A DNA stretch of 64,000 nt from Ceriagrion tenellum (Eukaryota; Arthropoda; Insecta; Odonata; Coenagrionidae): assembly GCA_963169105.1 (NCBI GenBank), contig OY720639.1, positions 86,906,593 to 86,970,592 of the forward strand. The letters run 5' to 3'. Positions 46,701 to 56,479 of the stretch are shown piece by piece (position 1 is the first letter of the stretch; each line of letters opens with the position of its first letter). The notes below the pieces were generated by a model. That model searched no databases. It worked only from the letters and a program-made list of their open reading frames with translations, and had not been told where the DNA came from. Both the position numbers and the translations under genes were made by a program.

Positions 46701-49700
46701 TCAGTTCCTTATTACCTCCGTAAAGTTTATTGTGGTGCATCATCCAGGTTTGATTCCTAATAGATACAGAAATTTAATTCAATTATTTGTCATCTAAATA
46801 TTATTTGTTGGCCCTCTGAAGAGAAAAATACGATACAGTGTGTAGAAATAAACAGCAAACACCGGCAATAATTTTAGCGAAGTAAAAAATTTGCGTTAGT
46901 GTGAAAGAAACGATTACATTTTTCAGTTGAAACCACTGAAAGTCCGGGTGAATGAAAAGCTTTTTAATAACAATTTGTAAAGATATATTACCTTTTCCAC
47001 GTTTCCGGAATGATCTCTTCAATGCAGTTCTTACCTTATGTAAGTCTGCGGGATGATCTCCTCAACGTCGGGTGAGAAACTAACCACCCCGATGCCCAAT
47101 TGGAAATTCCACTTTTTTATTTTCTCTTCCAACCTGATTTCGAAGATTTCGTCGTTCCTTAACGGTCGGTTCGTGAAGAGGACTGCATTATACTTGTCAT
47201 CCGGACTGCTCGATGACATTCGTACGCGGGCACCATGAAAATAATAAAAAAAGAGATGTTTACATATATATGCGAAAGAAATATCTTACAAAGAAAAAAA
47301 CACAGGTAAGGGGGCTTCCATTATTTACGTGAGGCGTTTAGGGGGGCGAGGGGATCGAGTTGAATCTCACCCATTCCTACGTGTGGGAGAGGGGGGTCTC
47401 GGCAAATATCACGTATTTTATTCCGCAAAAACAGTATAAAAATGTGAGAAAACTGATTTAATTAAATAAAATATGTTTCTCTACTAAAATATGGCTGAAT
47501 GCTACACAATTATATTTATTGCGGTTATGCGAACGCCACAAAGTAGCACAGTAGCCCCGTCGATTGTTTAGCCGCCACCGGCCAGCCAAACGCGCGGCTC
47601 GACGAACGCTTCGGCGTACGAGACGGGTGGCAGCGATGCGAGGACAGGTCCCGACCTGCTGTGTTAACGCCCGTAAATGTGTAAAAAAGTGCGACAACGG
47701 TTTAGAGTGGCTAAATCAGAGCGAGGTTGAAGGAGTAGATGATCTTACTGAAAATCGCATGGATGTGTTGTTGGTTCCAGTAGTCACTCCTAAGACCACG
47801 CATGAGTCCCCGTGGACTGAATTAGAATGAGTATTCTTTTACGAATTTTGGTAGTTTCTATTTTATGTATTTTATCGTTCATACTTCTCACTGTGATTCT
47901 AGACTACGTTCTTAGTAGTCTTAAATACTCATCTTAACTAGTCTTAAATAAAAAAAACTACGCAAATTATGTTTTTTTTTTTAATAAATCCAACGCAATC
48001 GAGCACAGATTATCGTACTTACACTATGAAAACGCATTTACGAGTGGGTCGAGCCAAATCTCACGACATCTTACCAAGGGGGGAGGGGTCAAAAAATCGC
48101 CAAAACCGAACCTGAATTTTTTTATTCAGCTTTGTAAATTTTCTTTTATTCATGAATATTTAATAAGTTCAATGGTAAGACTTGAAATGTCACTAAATAG
48201 ATGTGGTAGTAGGAAATTTTACATTATTTGTCTCAAGATGGAGAGTACAGTTCCGTACAATAATCCTAATTATCGCGCGGTTGAGTTACTTCATTGAGCA
48301 AAGCTAAATAGTGCACTCATTCTGTTTCATCCATTACATATAGTCAGCAGGTAGTGATCTATCTTTCTTCCGTGGAGGCGAAACAAAATGCCGTATTTAC
48401 AAATACAATATTAATAGAATCTACCTCGTGCTAGGCAGCTTTTATATTGAGCTAAAATATTTACTTGTTACAGCAGCACGCTCTTAGATTTTCTCTTATT
48501 ATTGTTGCACTAATTTAATGTATCAAAATTGGGTCACATATTATTTCGCAAATGTTAATGTGTTCACTCATTGCACTTACTTGAGCTTTTGCGCAGTTCT
48601 TCCTCCATTAGTGACCATGACATTTTTTCCATGCCTTTTGTGAAATATCAGGAATTCATTTCGATTATCCCGGGAGGATAGGTTGCTCTTCAACTTTGTT
48701 GATAGATCATGAAACATTTTACACAATTAAAAAATAAACCCCTTTCATTTCACTAAAATAAAGGTATACTATTGGCTGTAAACAAAAATTAAAATAGATA
48801 ATTCATTTCTAAAAACATTTGAATCTATGAATACATATAAAATTAGGAGAAATTTCAATCGCAGTTCATACTTTTTAATGATGAAGACATGAAAATTATG
48901 TGTGGTCATACTTCAAAATATGTAATAGGATATCCAGAATTTTAAACAAAATATAAATATGTTGGGTTTTTTGTGTAGTAGACAGCACTGCTTGCAAAAA
49001 GAATTATTTCAAAACTCGCTAATAAAGCTTGCAGCTACCTATTTGCACAAACAACCGGGGATTTCCTAATTATGCCCTTATTAACAATATTTTTAGAGGT
49101 ATGTGTAAATATCCAGGACATCAATGCAACCACAATGATCCAACAGCGCAATCAACTCACAAGCTAGTCCCTGCAGTTCAATAAACCCGGTGGTCGGAGT
49201 AGGCAGAAGCGCTCCACCGATAATTTGACTTGGTCTTCCAAGACTCAAGCGAAAGCAAAAGGAACCTTTGGAATCAATTTTTTGATTTACGGGGTATTTC
49301 GTGCAGCGACACCTGAGTAGTTTGTGATCTGAAGTCTGCGGTCACCCTCTGGCTTTTTCAGATGAAATAAAAGGCGGTCGTTCGCACTAAAACTGTCAAA
49401 ATTTGATCCTACCTGAATTGTTTACAGGCAAAAACCATGGAAATTGAAATGTAATATCATTCAATGAAATTAATCGGGGGTAACCATTTAAAATTTTTAA
49501 GTTTCGAACTAAGAAATGAATGATCAGAATTTATGCATGCCTAATTTTGATTTCAGCCCACTATGTGATACTTAATTAATATCTACAATAATACAAAATA
49601 ATATAAATTTCACAGCGTTGCGTTATTCAGACAAATTAAGAGTTTATTAATTTTCCATTGAGCAGAGTATAATACTTTTCTCTATTATTTTTTTTTGTAA

Positions 49701-51603
49701 TGTATGCGATAAACATTCAGCCACCACTAAAAATAATGCTAATGGTTATTTCTTTAATTTATTACGTTCTCATAAGTGAGTACTGAAACGGTTGAGACCG
49801 TTTCTTCCTTTTTATCCCACCCCACCCCCACCTTAATATCTCATCTCTTGAATGCCGAGGTTTGAATGAGTGAGTGGTGATTGAATGACGGACGAGTAAA
49901 TGGGCCAAGAAGGTTGACCTAGGTGTCGAATTGTGTTGTGTGGTAAAGTGAACTAGCGTGGAGGGTGTGATTAACTTCGACAAGCAGTGTGTGAGTTAGT
50001 CACCGAAGCTCCCTCCACGCCTCCCCCGTGATTTCCCCTGAATCCCTCTTTCCCCCGGTCACGACCGGGGTGAATAAAAAGGTGAGATCGCCCAGTGGAA
50101 AAGGAATAATTGCCTAAAAGTTTTCCCACGCGGAAGCTCTGCCCGACAGAAAAGTGACTTCCTAAGGTACCGCTAGGGGAAGCAGGACACGGCGATAGTC
50201 CCGCAATTCGGCTCTCAACGACCTGTCCGTCCCCTTATCAACTGTCTCGTTACCTCCGATTACGAGTGATATTTGCTAGAGCAAAGCCGTAATCATCGCC
50301 GCACCCGAGACTACGGGGCCGCGATCATTCTACGCCGGAAGGCCCAGCCACACTAAGGAGAGAGACTTGGGACCAGCGTTAGCCAGTGAACTTCCGTCAC
50401 GAAAGGGGTGCTAATATCCGCTGTGTGGATACTTACGCTTGCAGCGTTCGTGTTATAATTGCTATACTGATTGCAAAGGGGGTGGACTCTTTTACCTCCC
50501 AAGTGTGGTTCTCATGCCCACAATTCATCATTATCGTTCATTCTCATCACTCACTAGATCGTAAGGGAAACATTTCTTTATATGCTTTTTGTCATGTTGG
50601 TTCAACCTTTTTTTGGAGTTTTTCATGTCTAATGGCCCAGTTTAAATGAATACATCTCATAATGTGGAAGTTGCGTGGATTTTGAATGATTAAAATCACC
50701 CCAACATATCCGGAAGCCGAGAGTTGGAGATTCCTGGGATTCCTTTCCCACCCTTCCAATCCCCTACGCCTATATCCGGCGGTAAAGTCAAACTTTCTAG
50801 ATCTGAACGCGGTCAGGAACCCATCCTGTAACGGTCTCTCATCGGAGAGTCTGTTTTATTGTTTGTTGATTAGTCTAGGACAAGTGGCTCCGGTTTGGTT
50901 CGTGTATCGCTGGCGGGAGGGACCTCGCACGTATATGTGACCGGTATTCCGGACCTTTTAGCCGGGTGACTGGTGAACGGTACAGTATATAACAAATAAA
51001 ATGCTTGTAGATATTTTCGCTTGCCACCTAATGTCAAGAACGTGTCCAAATTGGTACTATACGTTGCTGAAGAGTTTTTTACATTGTTACATTGTCTTGA
51101 GAAATAATTTTACCGAAAAATATGTATATACGTATTAGAGTTCAACGCTGAGGTCGGTCGTGTCCACCTTGTTACCCGCCGTTGATGATTCAAGTATATT
51201 GTATCTAGTGTACCTAACTACCACTAACACCATCATTCACAAGTGTCTCCTTCAATTTTCGCGTTGCCTTGAGTGAATATTCAACAAAAAAGAAAGTTTA
51301 TATAATTCCATACTTACCTCTGACCACCACCTCAAGTCGGACAACGTTCCTTCCTTGACACTCCACGTTGCTATGCTTGGCCTCCAAGATGATGTCGTCG
51401 CTTGGCTTCTCTGAGTCCGTGTTCTGTGCGGTGAATGTTCGAATCCAATCTCCGGTGCCAATGTCCAGTTTCCGATTGACGGAAAGCGTGAAGAATCGTC
51501 CCTTATCCGAAACGCTGGCACAGTGCTCTTCCACAGATTGAGTCGCCGCTGAAAGCAGGAGCAGGGAAAACATTATCATTGAGACGCGGGTAGAAAAATT
51601 CAT
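43588..51603 (-). CDS. Gene C: secreted single-NHR-domain protein, acceptor of exon 2 mutated
   Basis: Homologous exons at 51603-51318, 48695-48581, 47205-47035, 46756-46666 and 43746-43588 have exactly the gene A lengths (286, 115, 171, 91, 159 nt), with all frames open, which would give 273 aa. Signal peptide MNFSTRVSMIMFSLLLLSA; cysteines at 28 and 82; NHR domain with FHKRHGKNVMV, YNAVLFTNRPL, LGIGVVSFSP, NQTWMMHH, VGVMRR, INGVDQG and GVYGVLELW. The one defect is at exon 2: where gene A has ATAG|AGTTG, gene C has CAAA|AGTTG. The next AG would shift the frame and soon meet a stop, so normal splicing should fail. It is either a young pseudogene, a gene with a different splice form, or a sequencing error. 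Introns have grown by insertions. Confidence 0.72.
43890..44530. repeat. Internal duplication in gene C intron 4
   Basis: The block with ATGGCAAGT, CACTTTGAAAAGAAGG-like and GCATTTCACTATTTC occurs twice (near 43900-44050 and 44190-44460); gene A has it once near 7580-7690. The second unit is interrupted by a retroposed LINE tail. Confidence 0.6.
44240..44375 (-). mobile_element. LINE 3' tail with GATA microsatellite end
   Basis: On the minus strand it ends GGCAATAAATATCTATCTAT, i.e. a poly(A)-signal-like AATAAA followed by a (TATC)n tail, as in 5'-truncated CR1-type insertions. It interrupts the second unit of the intronic duplication, so it is younger than the duplication. Confidence 0.55.
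44950..46370 (+). mobile_element. piggyBac-like element remnant in gene C intron 4
   Basis: The insert is absent from the homologous place in gene A (near 8160). It begins at a TTAA target with TTAACACTAGAACGCCCAGG and GGTCATTTTGACCC, a piggyBac-like terminus. The same motif recurs directly at about 45130. An acidic frame at 45623-45817 (SRSLRSVEIRAEQQMIQGDE) resembles the start of piggyBac-type transposases. No catalytic domain was found, and the right end is unclear (AGTGTTA near 46295 is a candidate). Probably an internally deleted copy. Confidence 0.55.
46666..46756 (-). CDS. Gene C exon 4
   Basis: 91 nt between TATTAG and GTAGGT, encoding NQTWMMHHNKLYGGNKELKS and NVGKNLNLLE. Confidence 0.88.
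46986..47023 (-). pseudogene. Extra exon 3 tail fragment
   Basis: Immediately downstream of gene C exon 3 the minus strand repeats GAAGAGATCATTCCGGAAAC, then GTGGAAAAG|GTAAT, a diverged copy of the last ~30 nt of exon 3 plus a donor. Gene A lacks it. It is either a micro-duplication or a conversion trace from another paralog. Confidence 0.6.
47035..47205 (-). CDS. Gene C exon 3 (NHR core)
   Basis: 171 nt between CGAGCAG and GTAAGA, encoding PDDKYNAVLFTNRPLRNDEI, LGIGVVSFSPDVEEIIPQ and TYIR. Nearly identical to gene A. Confidence 0.92.
47316..48110. mobile_element. DNA-transposon-like insert in gene C intron 2
   Basis: Gene A intron 2 lacks this ~800 bp; homology stops at CACAGG and resumes near 48110. 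Both ends carry related subterminal blocks in direct orientation: TCGAG, AATCTCAC and a G-rich GGGGGGTC/GGGGAGGGGTC run (47355-47400 and 48048-48092). A frame at 47564-47830 (REEs of Arg, then CCVNARKCVKK and EWLNQSEVEGVDDLTENRMD) may be a transposase remnant. Superfamily not assigned. Confidence 0.5.
48581..48695 (-). CDS. Gene C exon 2 homolog, acceptor AG replaced by AA
   Basis: Open for 115 nt and encodes LKSNLSSRDNRNEF and FHKRHGKNVMVTNGGRTAQK, with a good donor GTAAGT. Upstream, CAACAAAG replaces the CAATAGAG of gene A, removing the acceptor dinucleotide. No alternative in-frame acceptor was found within about 60 nt. Confidence 0.75.
48696..51317 (-). other. Gene C intron 1
   Basis: Donor GTAAGT. 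Contains a GC-rich block (49780-50960). About 51150-51317 matches gene A intron 1 next to exon 1. From 48760 to 49780 nothing was recognised. Confidence 0.55.
49780..50960. other. GC-rich block, possible LTR or other element, unclassified
   Basis: Sharply GC-richer than the flanks, with CCCCGGTCACGACCGGGG (a short palindrome at about 50053-50072) and several CpG-rich stretches. It ends near GGTATTCCGGACCTTTTAGC. Loosely similar to 3110-3790. No conserved protein found; absent from gene A intron 1. Confidence 0.35.
51318..51603 (-). CDS. Gene C exon 1 (signal peptide and Cys-pair region)
   Basis: Starts at ATG 51603; 95 codons plus one nucleotide, donor GAG|GTAAGT. Most residues after the signal peptide are shared with gene A (FFTLSVNRKLDxGTGDWIRT and SNVECQGRNVVRLEVVVR). 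Confidence 0.9.
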
Positions 51604-51691
51604 CTTGCGTTTCGGATGGTTTGAGATGCCTCTGCTTGAATTACTGCGGCCGCAAAAGATGTATACCGCTTTTGAGCGGAATACAATTCTT

Positions 51692-51712
51692 TTTATATAA
51701 GCTCTGACGTAG
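51692..51712 (-). promoter_or_regulatory. Gene C core promoter: TATA box and TGACGTA-type element
   Basis: TATATAAA (51692-51699) and TACGTCAGAGC directly upstream, at the same distance from the start codon as in gene A. Confidence 0.6.
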
Positions 51713-52165
51713 GATTATGTTGATAGTGGTGACTTGACATTCACCATATGAGCTCAAGAATATTTTTTTTTAATGAATGGGCGAGTGGAAATGGAATCTA
51801 TTGGAACCTTCGTTTGATTTTTTATTTCTCTTCAACTTCCACGGCCATCATTTTGATATATGTAATGCCGTGTCAGAGGTTATCGCAATATTCTCGAAGT
51901 CCATTCCTCGTCTGGAAAGAAACCTCTGAATTTTACCCTCTTTTCCAACTAAATTTTTGATGCCTTGTCGAATTGTTTTCACTGCCAAACGTTAATTTCT
52001 TGCTGCTGATCTTAATATTTTTCAAGACTTGTTTTTTTTAACGTAGGAATAGTGTCAGTGAGTGAGATCGTATATGTGAGATTTTTGTGTATTATTGTGG
52101 CTTGAGAATGAAGGCAGTAGAAGGAATACATGAGGAATGCAGAGAAACTAGGCGTCGGCACAAGT

Positions 52166-52639
52166 CTTCACTGGAAAATAGTAGCCAATGTGTATCTACA
52201 TAGAAGCCTCCCTAGGGATAGTCGGAGAACTACATTTGAAAAGCTCTTCACATAGTCCTCCTGAGTGTATTGATAATTCAGTGAGACATCTTATCTCAAG
52301 TCCAGATTCTCAAAACACAGCGTTATAAACTAACAACTTTGAGTTTGAAACCTAACTCTTTTACAGATAATTTCCCCTCACGATATGAAATATATGTATT
52401 CATTAAAGGTTATCTACAAAATACAAGACTGACGTAAACCGTGGTTTAAATCAAAATCGCAAGTTCTGTTGTATTTTTAAACCAGCAGAAGTGTTTTATA
52501 TCTCCGTAAGAGAGCCGTTACATTCGGGCCACGTGTTAATTTATTATGTTGTTCAAATGATAAGGTACGAAATGTTGTAACAACCTAACCGTTTCAAATT
52601 TTCCTACGCCGTTTGGGAAAACGTATTGAGGTATCTTGG
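52166..52639. other. Unassigned spacer
   Basis: Homology to the gene A upstream flank ends near 52165. No element recognised up to the mariner remnant. Confidence 0.3.
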
Positions 52640-53560
52640 AACGCGAATGTAGTGTCCGGCATGGTTGTGCGCATGCGACAAGCGCCCGCACATGACGCAG
52701 GAGAGAAGCAGGCACTTGGGTGTTCCGTCCAATTGACGCGGTGACGCAGTGTGGACAATTATGCACAACAAGTTGGGTTAACGGAAGGTGTGAGAGCAGT
52801 GGGTTCTGAAGAAGCTCAGAAAACCACAAAAGGAACTGAATAAGAGGCTAGCACTGCAACACCTGCTCCGATATCATGAAGACCCCACTTTCCTGGAGCG
52901 TATCGTCACCGGTGACGAGAGCTGGTCCCATCACTTTGAGCCAGAGACAAAGCGGGACAGAATGCAATGGAAGCATACGTCGTCACCTCCCCCTAAAAAA
53001 TTCAAAGCTGTGACCTCAGCAGGCAAGGTGATGCTCACTGTCTTTTTCAACGTCCGAGGTCCGATACTCATCGAATTCCTCGAGCACAGAAAAACCATTA
53101 TTGGGTGACGTATACTGTGAGACACTCCATAGCCTACGAAAGTCCATTAAGAGCTAACGGCCTGGGCTGCTCACGGAGAGAGTGATTCTGCTCCACGATG
53201 ATGAGCGTCCACATGTCTACAGGGTCACATGAAGTTTACTGGCCAAGTTCAAGTGGGAGCAGGTTGAGCATCCGCCATACAGCCCGGACATGTCGCCCTG
53301 CGAATTTCATCTGTTTGGTCCGCTAAAAACATTTCTCCAAGTAAAGCGCTTCAACTCGGACGACGAACTGAAGGGCGCGATGTAGGACTGGCTCATGTCA
53401 CAGCCACAGGAATTCTGGGAACAGGAAATCCTTCAGCTCATGATACAGTGGGATAGTTGTGCTCAGGCCTCTGGTGATTACTTTTGAATAATGATTTCAA
53501 TTATACCCACAGTGTCTTTTCGTACCTTTTTCTTTGAACACCCTTTCCATTTTTTTAATT
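52640..53560 (+). pseudogene. Mariner transposon with decayed transposase
   Basis: The plus strand reads LRKPQKELNKRLALQHLLRY, then FLERIVTGDESWSHHFEPET and KFKAVTSAGKVMLTVFFNVR, then after shifts LLHDDERPHV and HPPYSPDMSPCEFHLFGPLK, ending SGDYF at a TGA near 53485. These are the blocks around the mariner D,D34D triad: TGDES and LHDN-like are kept, but the third Asp (PCDFHLF) is Glu. Several stops and frameshifts. A candidate right terminus, GGGTGTTCAAAGAAAAAGG on the minus strand, lies at 53526-53546. The left end was not found. Confidence 0.85.
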
Positions 53561-53784
53561 TTTAAAAAGATATAAAATTACACTGTGAAATGGCTAAAAA
53601 TCCAATATTGATTCTTTTCTGTCTGTTTTTTTAATTTTCTTCGACTATAAATTTATCCCTATTTCAACATTTAGGAATAATGAGTATCACATTAACTTAG
53701 GCACCAAATTAAGGGCTGTAAATTTTATTTTATGCCTGATCTTCATGTATAATTCCTTTTCTAACGGTAGTTAAAAGTACTTAC

Positions 53785-54230
53785 AGTCGAATTCAAATGT
53801 ATTGAAAAGAATCAAGCTTATGCTTACACTTACGCTTCTCGAGGAAATCAAGTTCCCCTTACAGCGCGGTCATTCTTTGCTACACGTCGCTACTTACCTA
53901 TTCAGCTGTTTATTTGCACGTATTTAAATAGTAATAGTTGAGCAGTTTCTTGTTTTCTGTTTGGATTTACGATTTGAGTATGGATAATTATTATTTATTA
54001 ATCACCACTGTCGCTCTAAATGAATATATTATGTAGTATTTGCCGTATTTGTATGTCAGAAACTATGTATGTTTAATAATAAATTTTTATGTTTCAATTA
54101 ATCAATATATCGCAGGATATCATTGTTATTCGAACTGATCGTATTGGTGTTCGGACACAAGTCTATAATTCATTGCCACATTCACAAAACTAAGATTAAT
54201 ATATTATTGCTTCGTGCTATTTACATGCAG
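53785..54230 (+). repeat. Long terminal inverted repeat, left copy (Tc1-like)
   Basis: Starts TACAGTCGAATTCAAATGTA and is an inverted match to 59840-60408 over about 450 bp, ending near TTCGTGCTATTTAC. TA followed by CAGT is typical of Tc1-family ends. Confidence 0.7.
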
Positions 54231-54510
54231 GTATTGATATCTTAGATAAAACGTTCTGCATATGTAAAGGTGTAATACAACGTGTTCATAGCTATTATCG
54301 TGGTGCTAACTGCAGGGATTATTCAATGAAGGTGAATGAAAAGTGTAGCAACGATTCCGGAGAGTGACATTTTTTTAACATTTACCATCTTGTAATTTCT
54401 TTATTACCTACTTTATTTTAAGATGGAGAATCATATAGGTATTCTCTGTGAAAAAGTTTATATTACCAACTGGAAGAGGTTAGTCGTGAAGTATAGCACT
54501 CTTTTTACCC

Positions 54511-54915
54511 TTAGTATTTAATACCTTTACCTCGATTCCCTATCACATATTGAAGTCTTTCCTCCATTGATCCAACCAAGTTCTTGAAAATCAAGTTTCG
54601 TCGCGATAACGAGTCCCATACTTCTCCCACATGAGCTTTCAGAGCATCTTCTGTCACATTTTTACACCCACGAACAGTGAGGCGCCAGATACGGACAGTG
54701 AGGTCCGGTGTGCACCGACAGTGAGGCCCACTGACAGTGAGGCCCCGTTGGGTTTAGATCGGGCAAATTTGATGGCCTATGTGGCACTTAGATTTGGCGT
54801 TGCTCCTCAAAAAACCTCTTAGTTCCTGCTGCCCTGTGGACAAGGCAGTTGTCCTCAACGAACACCACGTCCTCACCCTCTAGTACGACCTCGGGGATGT
54901 ATTGTAAATTCTTTC
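54511..54915 (-). pseudogene. Tc1-like transposase C-terminal fragment
   Basis: The minus strand reads PEVVLEGEDVVFVEDNCLVH (usual FQQDNAPxH), RAAGTKRFFEEQ and, shifted, PDLNPTGP (usual SPDLNPIE). After a repetitive stretch it reads EDALKAHVGEVWDSLSRRNL and GSMEERLQYVIGNRGKGIKY, then TAA at 54511-54513. These are the second and third catalytic regions plus the C-terminus of a DD34E-type enzyme. Glutamate of NPIE is lost, and frames are broken. Confidence 0.75.
54672..54746. repeat. ACAGTGAGGC short repeat inside the Tc1-like fragment
   Basis: The motif ACAGTGAGG occurs four times between about 54675 and 54745 at irregular 17-30 bp spacing, exactly where the transposase sequence should pass from the PDLNP motif to its C-terminus. 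It is a local expansion within a dead gene. Confidence 0.65.
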
Positions 54916-55119
54916 TTAAAATCATTTCTTAAAATTAAAAGATCAGGAAGACACTTTTAGCGGAACAAACAGATACAGTTATTGCCTCTCTAGAGTTCTA
55001 GGGAAAATAATGCAAAATTATAAACTATTTCTCCAATGATTTTCACATATTATGGGGGAATGTGCTGTTTTCCTGGAAAATTAGCTTATACTGAAGCTAA
55101 TCCAGGGTATTCTTGTGGC

Positions 55120-55205
55120 CTACTTAATGGTCTTATGAGTAAATGGTTGGTGTTTCGAATCCCGGTGTAGAGAGATGATTTTCTTGTAGCAAAGTCTCCA
55201 TAAAC
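55120..55205 (+). repeat. tRNA-like SINE fragment
   Basis: TGGCCTACTTAATGG resembles an A box and GTTTCGAATCCC a B box, 25-30 bp apart. The rest of a tRNA fold is not preserved. Weak call. Confidence 0.3.
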
Positions 55206-55599
55206 TTAAGATCAATCGATCCCTTTTTATGGTCCTACGTTTTATCTCTTAATTTTCACACTTATACCAAGACTTTTGAATCATTAATAAAAATTCTTCA
55301 TGACTAAATTATGATCTAAGTTCTCATCCAACGCCGGAGAGCTACACGAGTTTTGGCTCAGTTTTTAAATCCCTGCCTAACCATGTTACAAAATTTGATA
55401 TCTCCCAGTATCACCTAGCACTTTCCATGTGTATCTCTGACTAGGTGATTTATAAACCAAGAGTTTGTCGCCACTAAATCTTGCTCGAAATTTAAATATC
55501 TCCTTACTCTCTGTCATTTCGTGTCCCTAGCCCATGCCCTTCCACTTTAAAGCAATGCATAATTTTCTCAACCACTGCATTCGCCCAATCGCCCATCAC

Positions 55600-56010
55600 T
55601 GTCAGGACTTTGTATTCAGCTTTTTTTCAATTTATCTGTTTTATTTGCTCTCACTAATATTCCAATTATTTTCTTCCTCTTTATGGCTACTTTTAGTTAT
55701 CACACCAGACCCATTACATATAAAGTACTCTGTGATTGTCTTTCTTCCAATTGTACCCTGTCACTCACCTCTTCAATGTTTACTCCCTTCTTCCCCAGTT
55801 TGGAATTGAATGCCATACACCTCGTTGACTGTGCTCTCTCCTACTGTACATAACTCTGTTACTTTGAATACAATATTCCCATTATCCCTCCATTTAACTT
55901 TTCTCAGCCCCAAAGTATCTACACTCCATTTTTCCATTTCCTGCTAAATTTTTTCTAGCCTCCGAAACTTTATAGTGTCCTAACGTTCTTAATTCGTATC
56001 TTACTGCTGT
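55600..56010 (-). pseudogene. Possible LINE endonuclease-domain remnant
   Basis: The minus strand includes EKWSVDTLGLRKVKWRDNGN and VYGIQF. This resembles the D-x-x-GL-x-E-V-R-W-x-G-x-G region of LINE endonucleases. Heavily decayed. Confidence 0.4.
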
Positions 56011-56479
56011 TTTCCTCTTCACTTTTTTCTTCTTCCCCATCTCAAATTTCTGTATCCTTTGATGAAATATTTGCCCATGGATTTCGTAAATATCTAGGAA
56101 CTAAAAAAAGGAATATCGTATTCTGTATTTCAGATTTATGTCAAATAAACCTTGGATGGGCTAGTTGTGAATATACATTGAGAGTTCTGTGTAAAGAGCA
56201 ATGGAGGCTTATCAAGGTGAATTCATTTGCGACATGGTTTAAGTATCACTCGTGTCAGTGGTATGTCCACTTGTAAAATCCCCGTGGGAAGAGTATTCAA
56301 ATATCAAATGAACTGAATCATAGTAAAGCAGAGGTTTAGTAACAGTGTACTTTGTGTGAGTGATTCTCCCATCGGAGTCACTGATGGCAAGACGAATTTT
56401 TTTCAAACTTTTTCGTAGGATCTCTGCGTATTGCCAGAGATTTTTTTGAAGCCTGAAATGTAACAATAATGATTTCAAA
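56011..56479. other. Unassigned spacer
   Basis: A 90-codon minus frame (56239-56511) overlaps the left arm of the foldback and has no recognised motif. Confidence 0.3.

Noticed and set aside
47564..47830. A host gene for an Arg/Cys-rich protein
   Set aside because: It sits inside an insert missing from gene A and has no splice or homology support; transposon remnant more likely.
49780..50960. CpG-island promoter of a host gene
   Set aside because: It is inside a gene C intron, absent in gene A, and no exon follows on either strand; probably a mobile element.
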